Program-made: the position numbers and the translations under genes
Notes under the pieces: model-generated
What the model was told of the DNA's origin: nothing
The model's database searches: none
The model's input: the letters and a program-made list of their open reading frames with translations, nothing else
Shown here: one piece after another, positions 17,921 to 26,123 of the stretch
Layout: every line of letters starts with the position of its first letter
How positions within the stretch are numbered: position 1 is the first letter of the stretch
Source of the DNA: Streptomyces wuyuanensis
GTDB taxonomy: Bacteria > Actinomycetota > Actinomycetes > Streptomycetales > Streptomycetaceae
Direction of reading: 5' to 3'
NCBI RefSeq assembly: GCF_900103455.1
Contig: NZ_FNHI01000005.1
Span: forward strand, 62,001 to 126,000
Length of the DNA stretch: 64,000 nt

Positions 17921-19363
17921 ATGCCCGAGGACGAAAAGCGCCCCGAGAGCACGCCGAAGGACGGCAAGCAGGACCGCAGGAGGGACGACCGGGCCGCGGA
18001 GGGGCCGTTCGCCGTCTGGGACCCGTCCACACTGGTCGGGGGCCGGGCCGCACTGCCGCCGGTACCGCCACCGGCCCGGCCGGCACCGTCGAACGGCACA
18101 GCACCCGCGGCCCCGGCCGCGCCCGCGCCTCCGGGGCCGCGTGAGGAGAAGGCACGGACGCCCGGCGCGGCGCCCGTGGACGCCGGCCGGCCCGCCGAGC
18201 CCGCGCCCGGCAGCTTCGCGGACAGGTTCGGCGGCCCCGAAGTGCTCGACAAGTCCGCCAGGCCCGCCAAGCCCGACAGGACGGAGAAGCCGGACAAGCC
18301 CGCGAAGCCCGCCCGGAAGGCCGCGGTCGCCGACAAGGCGGCCCCCAAGGACGAAGAGCGCCAGGAACCCGAGGCCCCGGCGTCGGCCCCGGAGTCGACC
18401 ATCACCCTCTGGGGCGGCATGGGCAGCGGCAAGTCCACGCTGCTCGCCGCGCTGTCCCGCGCGGTGCAGGACCCCATGTACGGCAAGTGGAGCATGTGGC
18501 CGGAGGACCACGCCTCCAAGAAGTTCCTCAGCGATCTCGCGCACATCCTCTACCGCGACCGCACGTTCCCGATGGCGACGCTGACCGAGCAGCGCCCCGT
18601 GCGCTTCACGCTCGCCGGGGACCTCACCGGGACGCGGTTCTCCCGCGCCGGCCGCAGGCGCTGGCGGCGCGGCGCCGACCGCGGCCGCGACCTGATGGAG
18701 TTCAAGGTCACTCTCCGCGACCTGCCCGGCGAGGCGTTCGACCTGCACTCGCAGACGGGTACCGCACTGGGCGGCAAGCTCATCAAGGACCTCGGGGCCT
18801 CCCGCGCCATGGTCTACGTCGTCGACCCCGTACGCGAGTGGCAGGTCAACGGCGACGACGGCCCGGTCGGCGACGACGCCCGGCAGAACGCGGACTTCTT
18901 CACGGACGTCCTCGCCGGGGTGGCGACCGAGGTCAACATGCGCGGCGAACGCCAGGGCAATCTGCTGCCGCACAGCATCGCCGTCTGCCTGGCGAAGTTC
19001 GACGACGACCGCGTCTTCCGCTTCGCCTGCGAGCAGGGCAACGTCCGGCTCAACCCGCGTACCGGACAGCCCGAGGTGATGGACGCCAAGCGGCTGTTCG
19101 ACGGGCTCTGCCAGGCGTTCCCGCACGGGAGCCTGCGCGAGATCAAGCAGCAGATCGAACTGTTCTTCGCCCCCGAGCGCGTCGGGTACTTCGTGTGCTC
19201 GGCCGTCGGCTTCTGGGTCGACCCCGAGCGGGGCTTCGACTTCGAGAACCCCTCCCTGGTGAACCCCGTGGACGACGCCGTCCGGTTCGTCGCCCCGCCC
19301 CAGCCCGTCAACATCCTCGAACCCTTCCTCTTCCTGCGCGGCGTCGGCCCGCAGGCTTCCTGA
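17921..19363 (+). CDS. Cassette protein 2: P-loop GTPase (DO-GTPase2-like) with disordered N-terminus
   Basis: A 480-residue protein from ATG 17921, with GGGGAG upstream. Residues 1-155 are low complexity (Pro, Ala, Lys, Glu, and KPDRTEKPDKPAKP repeats) and probably disordered. From residue 158 a GTPase-like domain follows: G1/Walker A GGMGSGKST (165-173), a G3-like DLPGE beginning at Asp267, and CLAKFDDD (Lys359, Asp361) as the likely base-specificity motif in place of NKxD. The order and the large insert RRRWRRGADRGRDLMEF fit the 'double-GTPase 2' type of TRAFAC GTPases as recalled. It has no membrane segment. Its neighbours suggest it is the NTP switch of the cassette. Confidence 0.75.
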   Translation: MPEDEKRPESTPKDGKQDRRRDDRAAEGPFAVWDPSTLVGGRAALPPVPPPARPAPSNGTAPAAPAAPAPPGPREEKARTPGAAPVDAGRPAEPAPGSFADRFGGPEVLDKSARPAKPDRTEKPDKPAKPARKAAVADKAAPKDEERQEPEAPASAPESTITLWGGMGSGKSTLLAALSRAVQDPMYGKWSMWPEDHASKKFLSDLAHILYRDRTFPMATLTEQRPVRFTLAGDLTGTRFSRAGRRRWRRGADRGRDLMEFKVTLRDLPGEAFDLHSQTGTALGGKLIKDLGASRAMVYVVDPVREWQVNGDDGPVGDDARQNADFFTDVLAGVATEVNMRGERQGNLLPHSIAVCLAKFDDDRVFRFACEQGNVRLNPRTGQPEVMDAKRLFDGLCQAFPHGSLREIKQQIELFFAPERVGYFVCSAVGFWVDPERGFDFENPSLVNPVDDAVRFVAPPQPVNILEPFLFLRGVGPQAS

Positions 19364-19398
19364 CCCGGCAGCCGAGAACCGCACGAGAGGAGACCGCC

Positions 19399-21996
19399 GT
19401 GGCACCGCGACTCACGGCCGACTGGGCCGTCTGGGGCAAACCGCCCCAGACAAACAGCGGTTACAAGGTGCTGGACGCCTTCCCGCCGGACCGGAGCGCC
19501 GACTTCAACGGCGACATCCACCACTGGTCCCCCGGCACCCCCGCGCCGGGCGACCGGCTGCCGTGGATCACGATCGGGCCCTGCACGGGCCCCGACGGCA
19601 CCGGCCGGGTGGGCGTCTTCGTCCTCGAGGCCACGGACGCCGTCGACCGCACCAGCCGTCCCATCTGCCGGATCAACCACTTCGCCGTGCCCGTCGCCGA
19701 CGTCGGCGCGCTCGGCCTGGGCTGGCACGCCCTGGCCGAGGCGGCGCTCGACACCGCGCCCCGGTCCGGCGCTCCGGGTGCCGTGCCGGCGGAACTGGCC
19801 GTCACGGACGACGGCCGGCTGCTCGATCGGGTGAGCGGCCTGATCACCGCACGGGTCACCGAGGGCAGCCGCTGGCTCGCGGCGGCGGCGGCCTATCTGC
19901 TGGACGGCACGGTGGTGGTCACCGGAGGCCGGGAGTACTCGGCGCTCGACCTGCTGCTCGTGCTCGACTGCGTGGCCGCCCTGCTGCCGTACGGCATGCG
20001 CAGCACGCTGTCCGCCGCCACCTGGACCTCTTCCGGCCAGGAGGTGCGCATGCGCCTCTACTGGGGCGTCGCCGACGAGGACCAGGGCCTGACCAGTCTC
20101 GCCTGGGGCGCGGGACTCCCGGACCTCGGCCGGCTGTCCCCCGAGGCGCGCTCCTACCACGATCTGCTGATCGAGGCGTGGACCCGGCACGGGAGCGACG
20201 TGGTCCTGGAGCATCTGGCGGACGCCCGCGAGCCGATGGACATCGACGGCCCGGACGCCCACGACGACGCCCTCCGGGTACTCGGCCGCCTCGACCCGGC
20301 GCTGGCCGTCGCCCAGGAGGTCCGCGAAGGGCGCGAGGTGGAGAGCGAACGCCTGGACGCGGCCCTGAGCCACCCGCTCGCCGACCCCCGTTCCGTGAGC
20401 CTGCTCTCCGAGCGGAAGCTCGCCGGGCACTCCACGGACATGGCCGCGCTGGCCCGCCATCTGGTCCAGCCGGAGGTCTCGCAGGCGTTCCGGAACCAGA
20501 TCGTGGACGATCTGCTGAACGACCGCCCGGACGGCGCCCTGAGACGCTTCGAGAGCGCGCGGGACGCCACGTCGGGTACGCGGGAGGGCCTGGAACCGCT
20601 CGACCAGGTCCTGGCTCTCGTCATCGACGCCGTGCGCGGCTGGACGGGGTCCGAGGCCCCGGACCCGGTGGTGGAGCAACTGCTCCCCGCCGTGGTGCCG
20701 TTCCCCGTGGGCACCATGGCCTTCACCCAGTCCCTGCTGCTGGCCACCCGAGGCCTCGCCGGCCGCCTCGTCCACGCCCTCTGCGCCGGGCCCGAGCCGG
20801 CGGCGGACGTCCTTGCCTGGCTCCGGTGGCTCGGCGACGGCTCCGCGCCCAAGGCGGCGGGCAGCGCCGAACTGGCCCCGCTGTACGAACTCCTGGAATC
20901 CGGGCACGGCACGCCCACCCGGAAGTGGACCACCGCGCACCCCGAGGCCGCCGTGCGGCTGCTCGGGGCGGCCGCCGCCTGCGGACTCGCCGAGCACGTC
21001 CTGCACGGCGACTTCTTCCAGGGCCTGATCAACTGTGCCTTCCGCACGACCCCGTCCGACGCCCTCGAGACCCCTCCCGGCATGCTGCTCAAAGGGGTTC
21101 TGGAGGTGCGGCCGCACGGAGTGCGGCCCGAGAGCGCGGCACGGTGGGACGTGCTGTGCGCCCTCACCGGCCTGCCGCCGCTCGCCCTCTTCACCCTCGC
21201 CGAGGCGCCGGAGCGGCACGGCTCCGCCGGGTTCGGCACCCGCCTCGACGGCTACATCACGACGCTCTGCTCGGAACTGGACTGCCACCCCGTGCGCACG
21301 CACGCCACGCTCGTCGTCCAGATGCTGCTGGAGGGCGTCCTCAACGTCGACCCGAAGACCGGGGAGGGGCCCGACCGGGCCGGCCGCGAGCTGACGGTGC
21401 GTCTGCTGGAGCGGCCCGGTCCCCACATCCAGGTGGTCGCCGACGCCGTACGGCGGCTGACCGAGGAGCCCCACTGGCACGAGACCGAGCACGACGAGCG
21501 ATGGCTGAAGCTGATCGCCGGCCGGCTGCCGCAGTTGCGGCCGGCCCTGGCGCTCCGCGCCGTCCACCGCGCGGCCCGGGCCGCGGACGGCGGTGCGCAG
21601 GACGTGCGCGACCTCGCCGCGCACCTGTACACGGCCCGCCGGGCCGGTGCCGACAGCGAGAGTCTCTCCGTGCCGCTGGAGTCCTGGGCCGCACGGGAGC
21701 GCACCGGCCACCGGGTCCTCGCGTTGCTCACCGCCTACCGCAAGACCTGGGAGGCCTACGCCGGAGCGGACCAGGCGCGGGAGGAGCGCCTGGACCTGGA
21801 ACTCGCCCTCGCCCGCGGCGGACGTGACTCCGGGGTCTGGCAGCTCTACCGCGACCACGCGATCCGGCAACTGACCGCGGAGCGCACCGGATTCGAGCAG
21901 GACATCCGTGACCTGCGGCGCAAGCAGCAGACGGCGGACGAGGAGATCGCCCGGCTGCGGAACCTCGGCGCGGGCTCCTTCCCCAGCCGTTCGTAG
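19399..21996 (+). CDS. Cassette protein 3: GTPase-associated large helical protein (GAP1-like)
   Basis: An 865-residue protein from GTG 19399 with GAGAGGAG upstream, 35 bp after the GTPase stop. Residues 1-130 are an alpha/beta domain (ADWAVWGKPPQTNSGYKVL, then PWITIGPCTG). The long remainder is mostly helical with short leucine-rich repeats like a helical scaffold. The last 90 residues (TAERTGFEQDIRDLRRKQQ) form a predicted coiled coil. No catalytic motif is seen. Position and three-part layout recall the GAP1 proteins that accompany DO-GTPases in predicted conflict systems, but this is by context and not by a diagnostic motif. A partner or regulator of the GTPase is the most likely role. 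Confidence 0.65.
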   Translation: MAPRLTADWAVWGKPPQTNSGYKVLDAFPPDRSADFNGDIHHWSPGTPAPGDRLPWITIGPCTGPDGTGRVGVFVLEATDAVDRTSRPICRINHFAVPVADVGALGLGWHALAEAALDTAPRSGAPGAVPAELAVTDDGRLLDRVSGLITARVTEGSRWLAAAAAYLLDGTVVVTGGREYSALDLLLVLDCVAALLPYGMRSTLSAATWTSSGQEVRMRLYWGVADEDQGLTSLAWGAGLPDLGRLSPEARSYHDLLIEAWTRHGSDVVLEHLADAREPMDIDGPDAHDDALRVLGRLDPALAVAQEVREGREVESERLDAALSHPLADPRSVSLLSERKLAGHSTDMAALARHLVQPEVSQAFRNQIVDDLLNDRPDGALRRFESARDATSGTREGLEPLDQVLALVIDAVRGWTGSEAPDPVVEQLLPAVVPFPVGTMAFTQSLLLATRGLAGRLVHALCAGPEPAADVLAWLRWLGDGSAPKAAGSAELAPLYELLESGHGTPTRKWTTAHPEAAVRLLGAAAACGLAEHVLHGDFFQGLINCAFRTTPSDALETPPGMLLKGVLEVRPHGVRPESAARWDVLCALTGLPPLALFTLAEAPERHGSAGFGTRLDGYITTLCSELDCHPVRTHATLVVQMLLEGVLNVDPKTGEGPDRAGRELTVRLLERPGPHIQVVADAVRRLTEEPHWHETEHDERWLKLIAGRLPQLRPALALRAVHRAARAADGGAQDVRDLAAHLYTARRAGADSESLSVPLESWAARERTGHRVLALLTAYRKTWEAYAGADQAREERLDLELALARGGRDSGVWQLYRDHAIRQLTAERTGFEQDIRDLRRKQQTADEEIARLRNLGAGSFPSRS

Positions 21997-22252
21997 CCCC
22001 GGCCGGCGCGCACGCAGTACCCGCGGCACCGACCCGCAGCACCCGCACCACCGGCCCGCAGTGCCGCAACACCAGCAGTGCCCGCAGCACCCGCAACACC
22101 AGCAGCACTCGCAGTGCCCGCACCACCGGCCCGCAACACCCGCAACACCAGCAGTGCCCGCAGTGCCCCAACACCCGCCCCACCGGCCTCTCCCATCCCG
22201 GCGCCACGCCGGGACCCGGGCCCGTTCACGCACGTCACAGGGGGGACCCTTC
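21997..22252. repeat. Degenerate tandem repeat spacer inside the cassette
   Basis: The 256-bp gap between the helical protein and the vWA gene is built from short CCGCAACACCAGCAGTGCCCGCAG-like words. CCCGCACCACCGGCCCGCA occurs at 22042 and 22117 (75 bp apart) and the CCGCAACACCAGCAGTG word at 22064 and 22140 (76 bp apart), so a roughly 75-bp unit is duplicated, itself made of smaller 9-12 bp words. No protein is convincing in any frame. Confidence 0.6.
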
Positions 22253-23860
22253 ATGCACATCATCCCCGCAAGGGCGCACCGCGCCCTGCTGCTCGCCCTC
22301 GGCGGCGCGCTGGCGGCGTCCGGCACGGCACCCGCCGCTGCCGCGCCGGCCGCCGACACCCCGCTCCCGCGCGACGGCATCTACCGCTCGCTGAAGGTCG
22401 ACGAGCTCCCGGCCGCCTATGTGGTCCTCATCGACACCTCCAGCTCCATGCAGGACCGCGGCCCCGACGGCGCACCGCTCTACGCCACCGTCAAGCGCCG
22501 GCTGGACGCCTTCCTCAGGACCCTCACCCCCGCCGACGAGGTCGCGGTCGTCACCTTCGGCCGGGCCACGAGCGTCGTCCACCCGATGTCCCCCGTCCGG
22601 GAGAAGGGCGGCGGCAGCCTCTTCGCCAAGGGGCTCCCGGCCACCGCGACGGAATCGGCCAGCGACCACGGCTCCGCGCTGGAGGCGGCCGCCGAGCAGC
22701 TCAACCGCAGCACCGCCCCGGTCGGCGCGGTGCTGCTGCTCACCGACGGCGCCGTCAACGCGCCGGGCAGCCCGTACGAACGCCAGGGCACCCCCGCCTG
22801 GAAGCGCCTCAAGGAGCGCTACTCCGCGATGGGGACCAACCGGAAGATCATCGGATACGGGCTGCCGCTCGCCGAGGGCACCCGCGTCGGCGAGGTCCTC
22901 GGTGGCGCGTTCGGCAACCCGCGCATCCTGCCCGTGGACCCGGCGGCACTCGGCACACAGCTCGCCGACGCCAAGGACCAGGTGAGCGCGGAGAAGGCCG
23001 TGAACGTCCTCCGGACGGACGAGGGCAAGGGGGTGGCGGTCACCGTCGACGGCGAGGGGGTGCGTACACCCGGATCCGGCGCCGTCACCCTCGCGACGGG
23101 GGACGCCACGGGCGCCCGTTCCAGGACCGTTCGGGTCACGCTGACGTCGAAGACCCGGCACGTTCCGCTGCGGGTGACCCTGCGGGCGGCCGCCCGGCCG
23201 GGAGGACCGGCCGTGGACGTCGAAGGCGCCGGACGCCCCGTGCAGCTGGCACCGGGGGAGAGCCGCACGGTCGGACTGAGGCTGGCGTGGAACCAGGACC
23301 CCGAGTTCGCCCTGATCCCGGGGGCCCGTGACTTCCACGCGGGGCTGGACCTGCGGGCCGAGGTCTCCTCGCCGTGGACGCCCGCAGTTCGAAGCTCTCT
23401 GGGATACGCGAAGTTCACCACGGGCGGTCCGACCGTCACCGACGTGGACCTGGTCGGGACGGTCCCCGGCCGGGCCCCCGGCTGGTTCTACCCCTTGGTG
23501 CTCCTCGTCCTCCTGCTGGGCGGGGCGGCGGCGTGGCGTTCCCACAAGCGCCGCAACCCGGCGCTCTCGGGGGTGCTGACCGTCACCGATCTGCGGACCG
23601 GGAGCCGCCAGACCGTGGTGCTGCGCGGCCGGGAGGTCAGCAAGGACACGGACGCGGGCGACGTCCGGGCCCGGATCACCGTGCGCGGCCGCCACGAGGC
23701 CGGCCGGCTCGTGCTCGTCCTGAAGTGCGACCGCGAGGCACCGCGCCCGGGCGGTGAGCCGCTGCGCGACACCGGTACGTGCGAACTCGGCAAGTCCACG
23801 GTGCTGTGCGGGATCGGCTTCTCCCACGAGACCGCGAACCAGGCCGTCGTCCTGCAGTGA
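22253..23860 (+). CDS. Cassette protein 4: secreted, membrane-anchored vWA-domain protein
   Basis: A 535-residue protein from ATG 22253, preceded by GGGGGG. An N-terminal signal peptide (RAHRALLLALGGALAASGTAPAAAAPA) is followed by a von Willebrand A domain, about residues 52-240, with an intact MIDAS: DTSSSM (Asp61, Ser63, Ser65), a TESASDHGSAL segment carrying the Thr, and LLLTDGAVNA carrying the Asp. A beta-rich region follows. One membrane helix (about residues 405-425, FYPLVLLVLLLGGAAAW) precedes a basic RSHKRR stop-transfer and a C-terminal cytosolic domain of about 105 residues. The adhesion/sensing module is therefore outside the cell and the tail is inside. It ends 55 bp before the kinase gene. 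Confidence 0.85.
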   Translation: MHIIPARAHRALLLALGGALAASGTAPAAAAPAADTPLPRDGIYRSLKVDELPAAYVVLIDTSSSMQDRGPDGAPLYATVKRRLDAFLRTLTPADEVAVVTFGRATSVVHPMSPVREKGGGSLFAKGLPATATESASDHGSALEAAAEQLNRSTAPVGAVLLLTDGAVNAPGSPYERQGTPAWKRLKERYSAMGTNRKIIGYGLPLAEGTRVGEVLGGAFGNPRILPVDPAALGTQLADAKDQVSAEKAVNVLRTDEGKGVAVTVDGEGVRTPGSGAVTLATGDATGARSRTVRVTLTSKTRHVPLRVTLRAAARPGGPAVDVEGAGRPVQLAPGESRTVGLRLAWNQDPEFALIPGARDFHAGLDLRAEVSSPWTPAVRSSLGYAKFTTGGPTVTDVDLVGTVPGRAPGWFYPLVLLVLLLGGAAAWRSHKRRNPALSGVLTVTDLRTGSRQTVVLRGREVSKDTDAGDVRARITVRGRHEAGRLVLVLKCDREAPRPGGEPLRDTGTCELGKSTVLCGIGFSHETANQAVVLQ

Positions 23861-23915
23861 GCCCGTCGCATCCCGCCGCATTCCCGCCCCAGCCGCCCGA
23901 GGAGAGGACCCCGTC

Positions 23916-25886
23916 ATGGTGAAGCCGCTGGACCCGGCCGTCGACCCGCCCGAGGCCGCGGGATTCCGGCTGCTCGGCAGACTGGGCACGGGCGGGTTCG
24001 GCACCGTCTACCTCGGCAGACCCTCGGGCGAGGAGCGCGGCCTCGACACCCTCGGGGCGGTGAAGCTGCTCAAGTCCGAGTTCACCGAGGACGCCCAGCA
24101 TCTGCAGCGTTTCCACCAGGAGAGCAAGGCGCTCGACCGCTGCAAGGGCGCCCGCATCCCCGAACTGCTCGTCTTCGACTTCGGTGCGGGCCGGCAGCCC
24201 ACCCTGGCGACGCGCTTCATCCCCGGCCTGTCCCTCTACCGGATCCTGGAGTCGCACGGGGGCGCACTGCCCCGCGACACGGTGCACTCCGTGGCCGCCG
24301 AGCTCGTCGACACCCTGAGCACCGCCCACAGCAAGGGACTTCTCCACCGGGACCTCCACCCCGGCAATGTGCTGATGACCCAGGACGGGCCCTGGATCAT
24401 CGACTTCGGGCTGACCCGCATCCGGGGCCAGCGGGTGACGGTGAGCCTGGACACCGTCATCGGCCATCCGCACTTCTGCGCCCCGGAACAGATCATGGGC
24501 CTGGCGAAGACGGTGAACGCCACCGACGTCTTCGGGATCGGCGCGATCGTGCTGTACGGACTGACCGGGCATCCGCCCTACACCGGGGAACGGGACGCCC
24601 GCGCCATGCTGCTGCGCCGGGTCTCGGGTGCCGCGCCCGACCTGTCGGGCCTGCCGGACGACCGGACGGGCCGGCTGGTCAGGGCCTGTCTGGCGGAGGA
24701 TCCGGCCGACCGCCCGACCCTCGCGGAGGTGGCGGACGGCTTCGGCGAACCGGGCACCCTCCGGCTCCCGGGCGACGTCACCCGTACCCTGGCCGACTAC
24801 CGCTCCGAGCTGAGGGAGCTGCTCACGGGAGCCGGCAACGGAGCCGACCTCACCGTCCCGTTCTGCCCCGGGCGGCGCAGCTGGAGCGCCGGCGCCGGCG
24901 AGTGGCCCCACCAGGTCGTGTCCACCGGCCACGGCAGCGTCGTGACCGCGGACGGCGGCGGCGACGTGCGCTGGCTCGACGCGGTCACCGGCCGGGAGCA
25001 GGTCAGGCACCGCGACTTCGCGGCCCCCGTCCGGTTGTGCGCGGAGGGCGCTCTGCTGCTGGTGTGCGACTCCGCCGGCCGGCTGGAGTCCTGGGACACG
25101 CGCGCCCGCACCCTCTGGTGGTCCGTCGCCGCCGGCAGCCTTCCGCACGCGCGGGTGCTGCTGCGCGGGCAGAGCGTGTTCCTCGGCGACGGCACGGGCC
25201 GGATCCACCACTTCGACGCCGTCACCCGCCGGGTCTGGTGGCGTACCGAACCGCTCACGGACTCCGCGGGCGACCCGGCGGAGCCGGTCGCGGCCGGTCC
25301 CCGGCACCTCTATCTGTCGGCCGGTCAGGGACGGGAACTCCTCGCGGTCGACGACGAGGAGGGCCGGGTCTGCTGGGACCGCGCCGTGCGGCTCCCCGCG
25401 CCCGCGCCGGCGGCCCCGCTGGCACTGGACGACGGGGTCGTGGTCGCCGACGGCGACGGCGGTCTGCGCTGTCTGGCCGCGGCCGACGGCGGCACGCTGT
25501 GGGAGGCCCGGCTCGGCGCGCCGGTGGTCGCCGCGCCCGTCCGCGTCGCCGACACGGTGATCGTCGGGGACACGGCGGGCACCGTGCACTGCCACAGCGC
25601 CAAGACCGGCGAGGAGATCTGGCGTGCCCAGTACGCCGACGGCGAGGAGTTCTTCTCGCTGTGCGCCGACGGGTCGGTCGTCTACGCGGGCGGCTGGCAC
25701 GGCCGGCTGCATCTGCTGGACGCGGCGGACGGCTCCTCGCTGCAGAGCTTCGACCTTGGCGGCCAGATCCTCGCCACCGCCCACGCCCCCGACGCACGCA
25801 CCGTCTACGCGGCCGCCTCCCACGGCACCCTGCACGCGCTCCCGGCGGCCGTCGGAGGGTCGGCGGGCGGAGCCCGTGCGCGGTAG
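23916..25886 (+). CDS. Cassette protein 5: serine/threonine protein kinase fused to a PQQ-like beta-propeller
   Basis: A 656-residue protein from ATG 23916 with GGAGAGG upstream. The N-terminal Hanks-type kinase has the glycine loop LGTGGFGTVY, Lys50 in AVKLLK, the catalytic HRDLHPGN (Asp146), IIDFG (Asp163) and a CAPEQ activation-segment end. The HRDLKPxN lysine is replaced by His148. From about residue 310 to the end there are repeated WWS/WDTR...LLV...GTG blades, a PQQ/WD-like propeller. There is no membrane segment between the domains, so the propeller is cytosolic, unlike the usual membrane-spanning PASTA or extracellular-propeller kinases. As last gene of the cassette it probably phosphorylates a partner, perhaps the vWA tail or GTPase. 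Confidence 0.85.
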   Translation: MVKPLDPAVDPPEAAGFRLLGRLGTGGFGTVYLGRPSGEERGLDTLGAVKLLKSEFTEDAQHLQRFHQESKALDRCKGARIPELLVFDFGAGRQPTLATRFIPGLSLYRILESHGGALPRDTVHSVAAELVDTLSTAHSKGLLHRDLHPGNVLMTQDGPWIIDFGLTRIRGQRVTVSLDTVIGHPHFCAPEQIMGLAKTVNATDVFGIGAIVLYGLTGHPPYTGERDARAMLLRRVSGAAPDLSGLPDDRTGRLVRACLAEDPADRPTLAEVADGFGEPGTLRLPGDVTRTLADYRSELRELLTGAGNGADLTVPFCPGRRSWSAGAGEWPHQVVSTGHGSVVTADGGGDVRWLDAVTGREQVRHRDFAAPVRLCAEGALLLVCDSAGRLESWDTRARTLWWSVAAGSLPHARVLLRGQSVFLGDGTGRIHHFDAVTRRVWWRTEPLTDSAGDPAEPVAAGPRHLYLSAGQGRELLAVDDEEGRVCWDRAVRLPAPAPAAPLALDDGVVVADGDGGLRCLAAADGGTLWEARLGAPVVAAPVRVADTVIVGDTAGTVHCHSAKTGEEIWRAQYADGEEFFSLCADGSVVYAGGWHGRLHLLDAADGSSLQSFDLGGQILATAHAPDARTVYAAASHGTLHALPAAVGGSAGGARAR

Positions 25887-26123
25887 ACCGGCGTCCGGGC
25901 CGGTCCGGGTCCGGGCGGCGGCGTCCGCCGCGTACTCATCCTGCGAACTCCTGTTCGTGGCGCGGGGCGCGGCACGGCCCCGGATCGGCCGATGGTGGCA
26001 CGGCTCGATGCGCCCTCCTCGCGCCGTGGTTGAGCCGGGCGGTGCGCGACTACGGTCGAGAAGTCGGACGGGCGCACAGCGTCGTGCGTCCCCGGATGAA
26101 CCTCCGTTTCGAAGGTGGGACCT

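Noticed and set aside
21728..22238. Minus-strand Gly/Cys/Trp-rich small proteins across the repeat spacer
   Set aside because: Their composition only reflects the repeated words; no start or conserved feature supports them.
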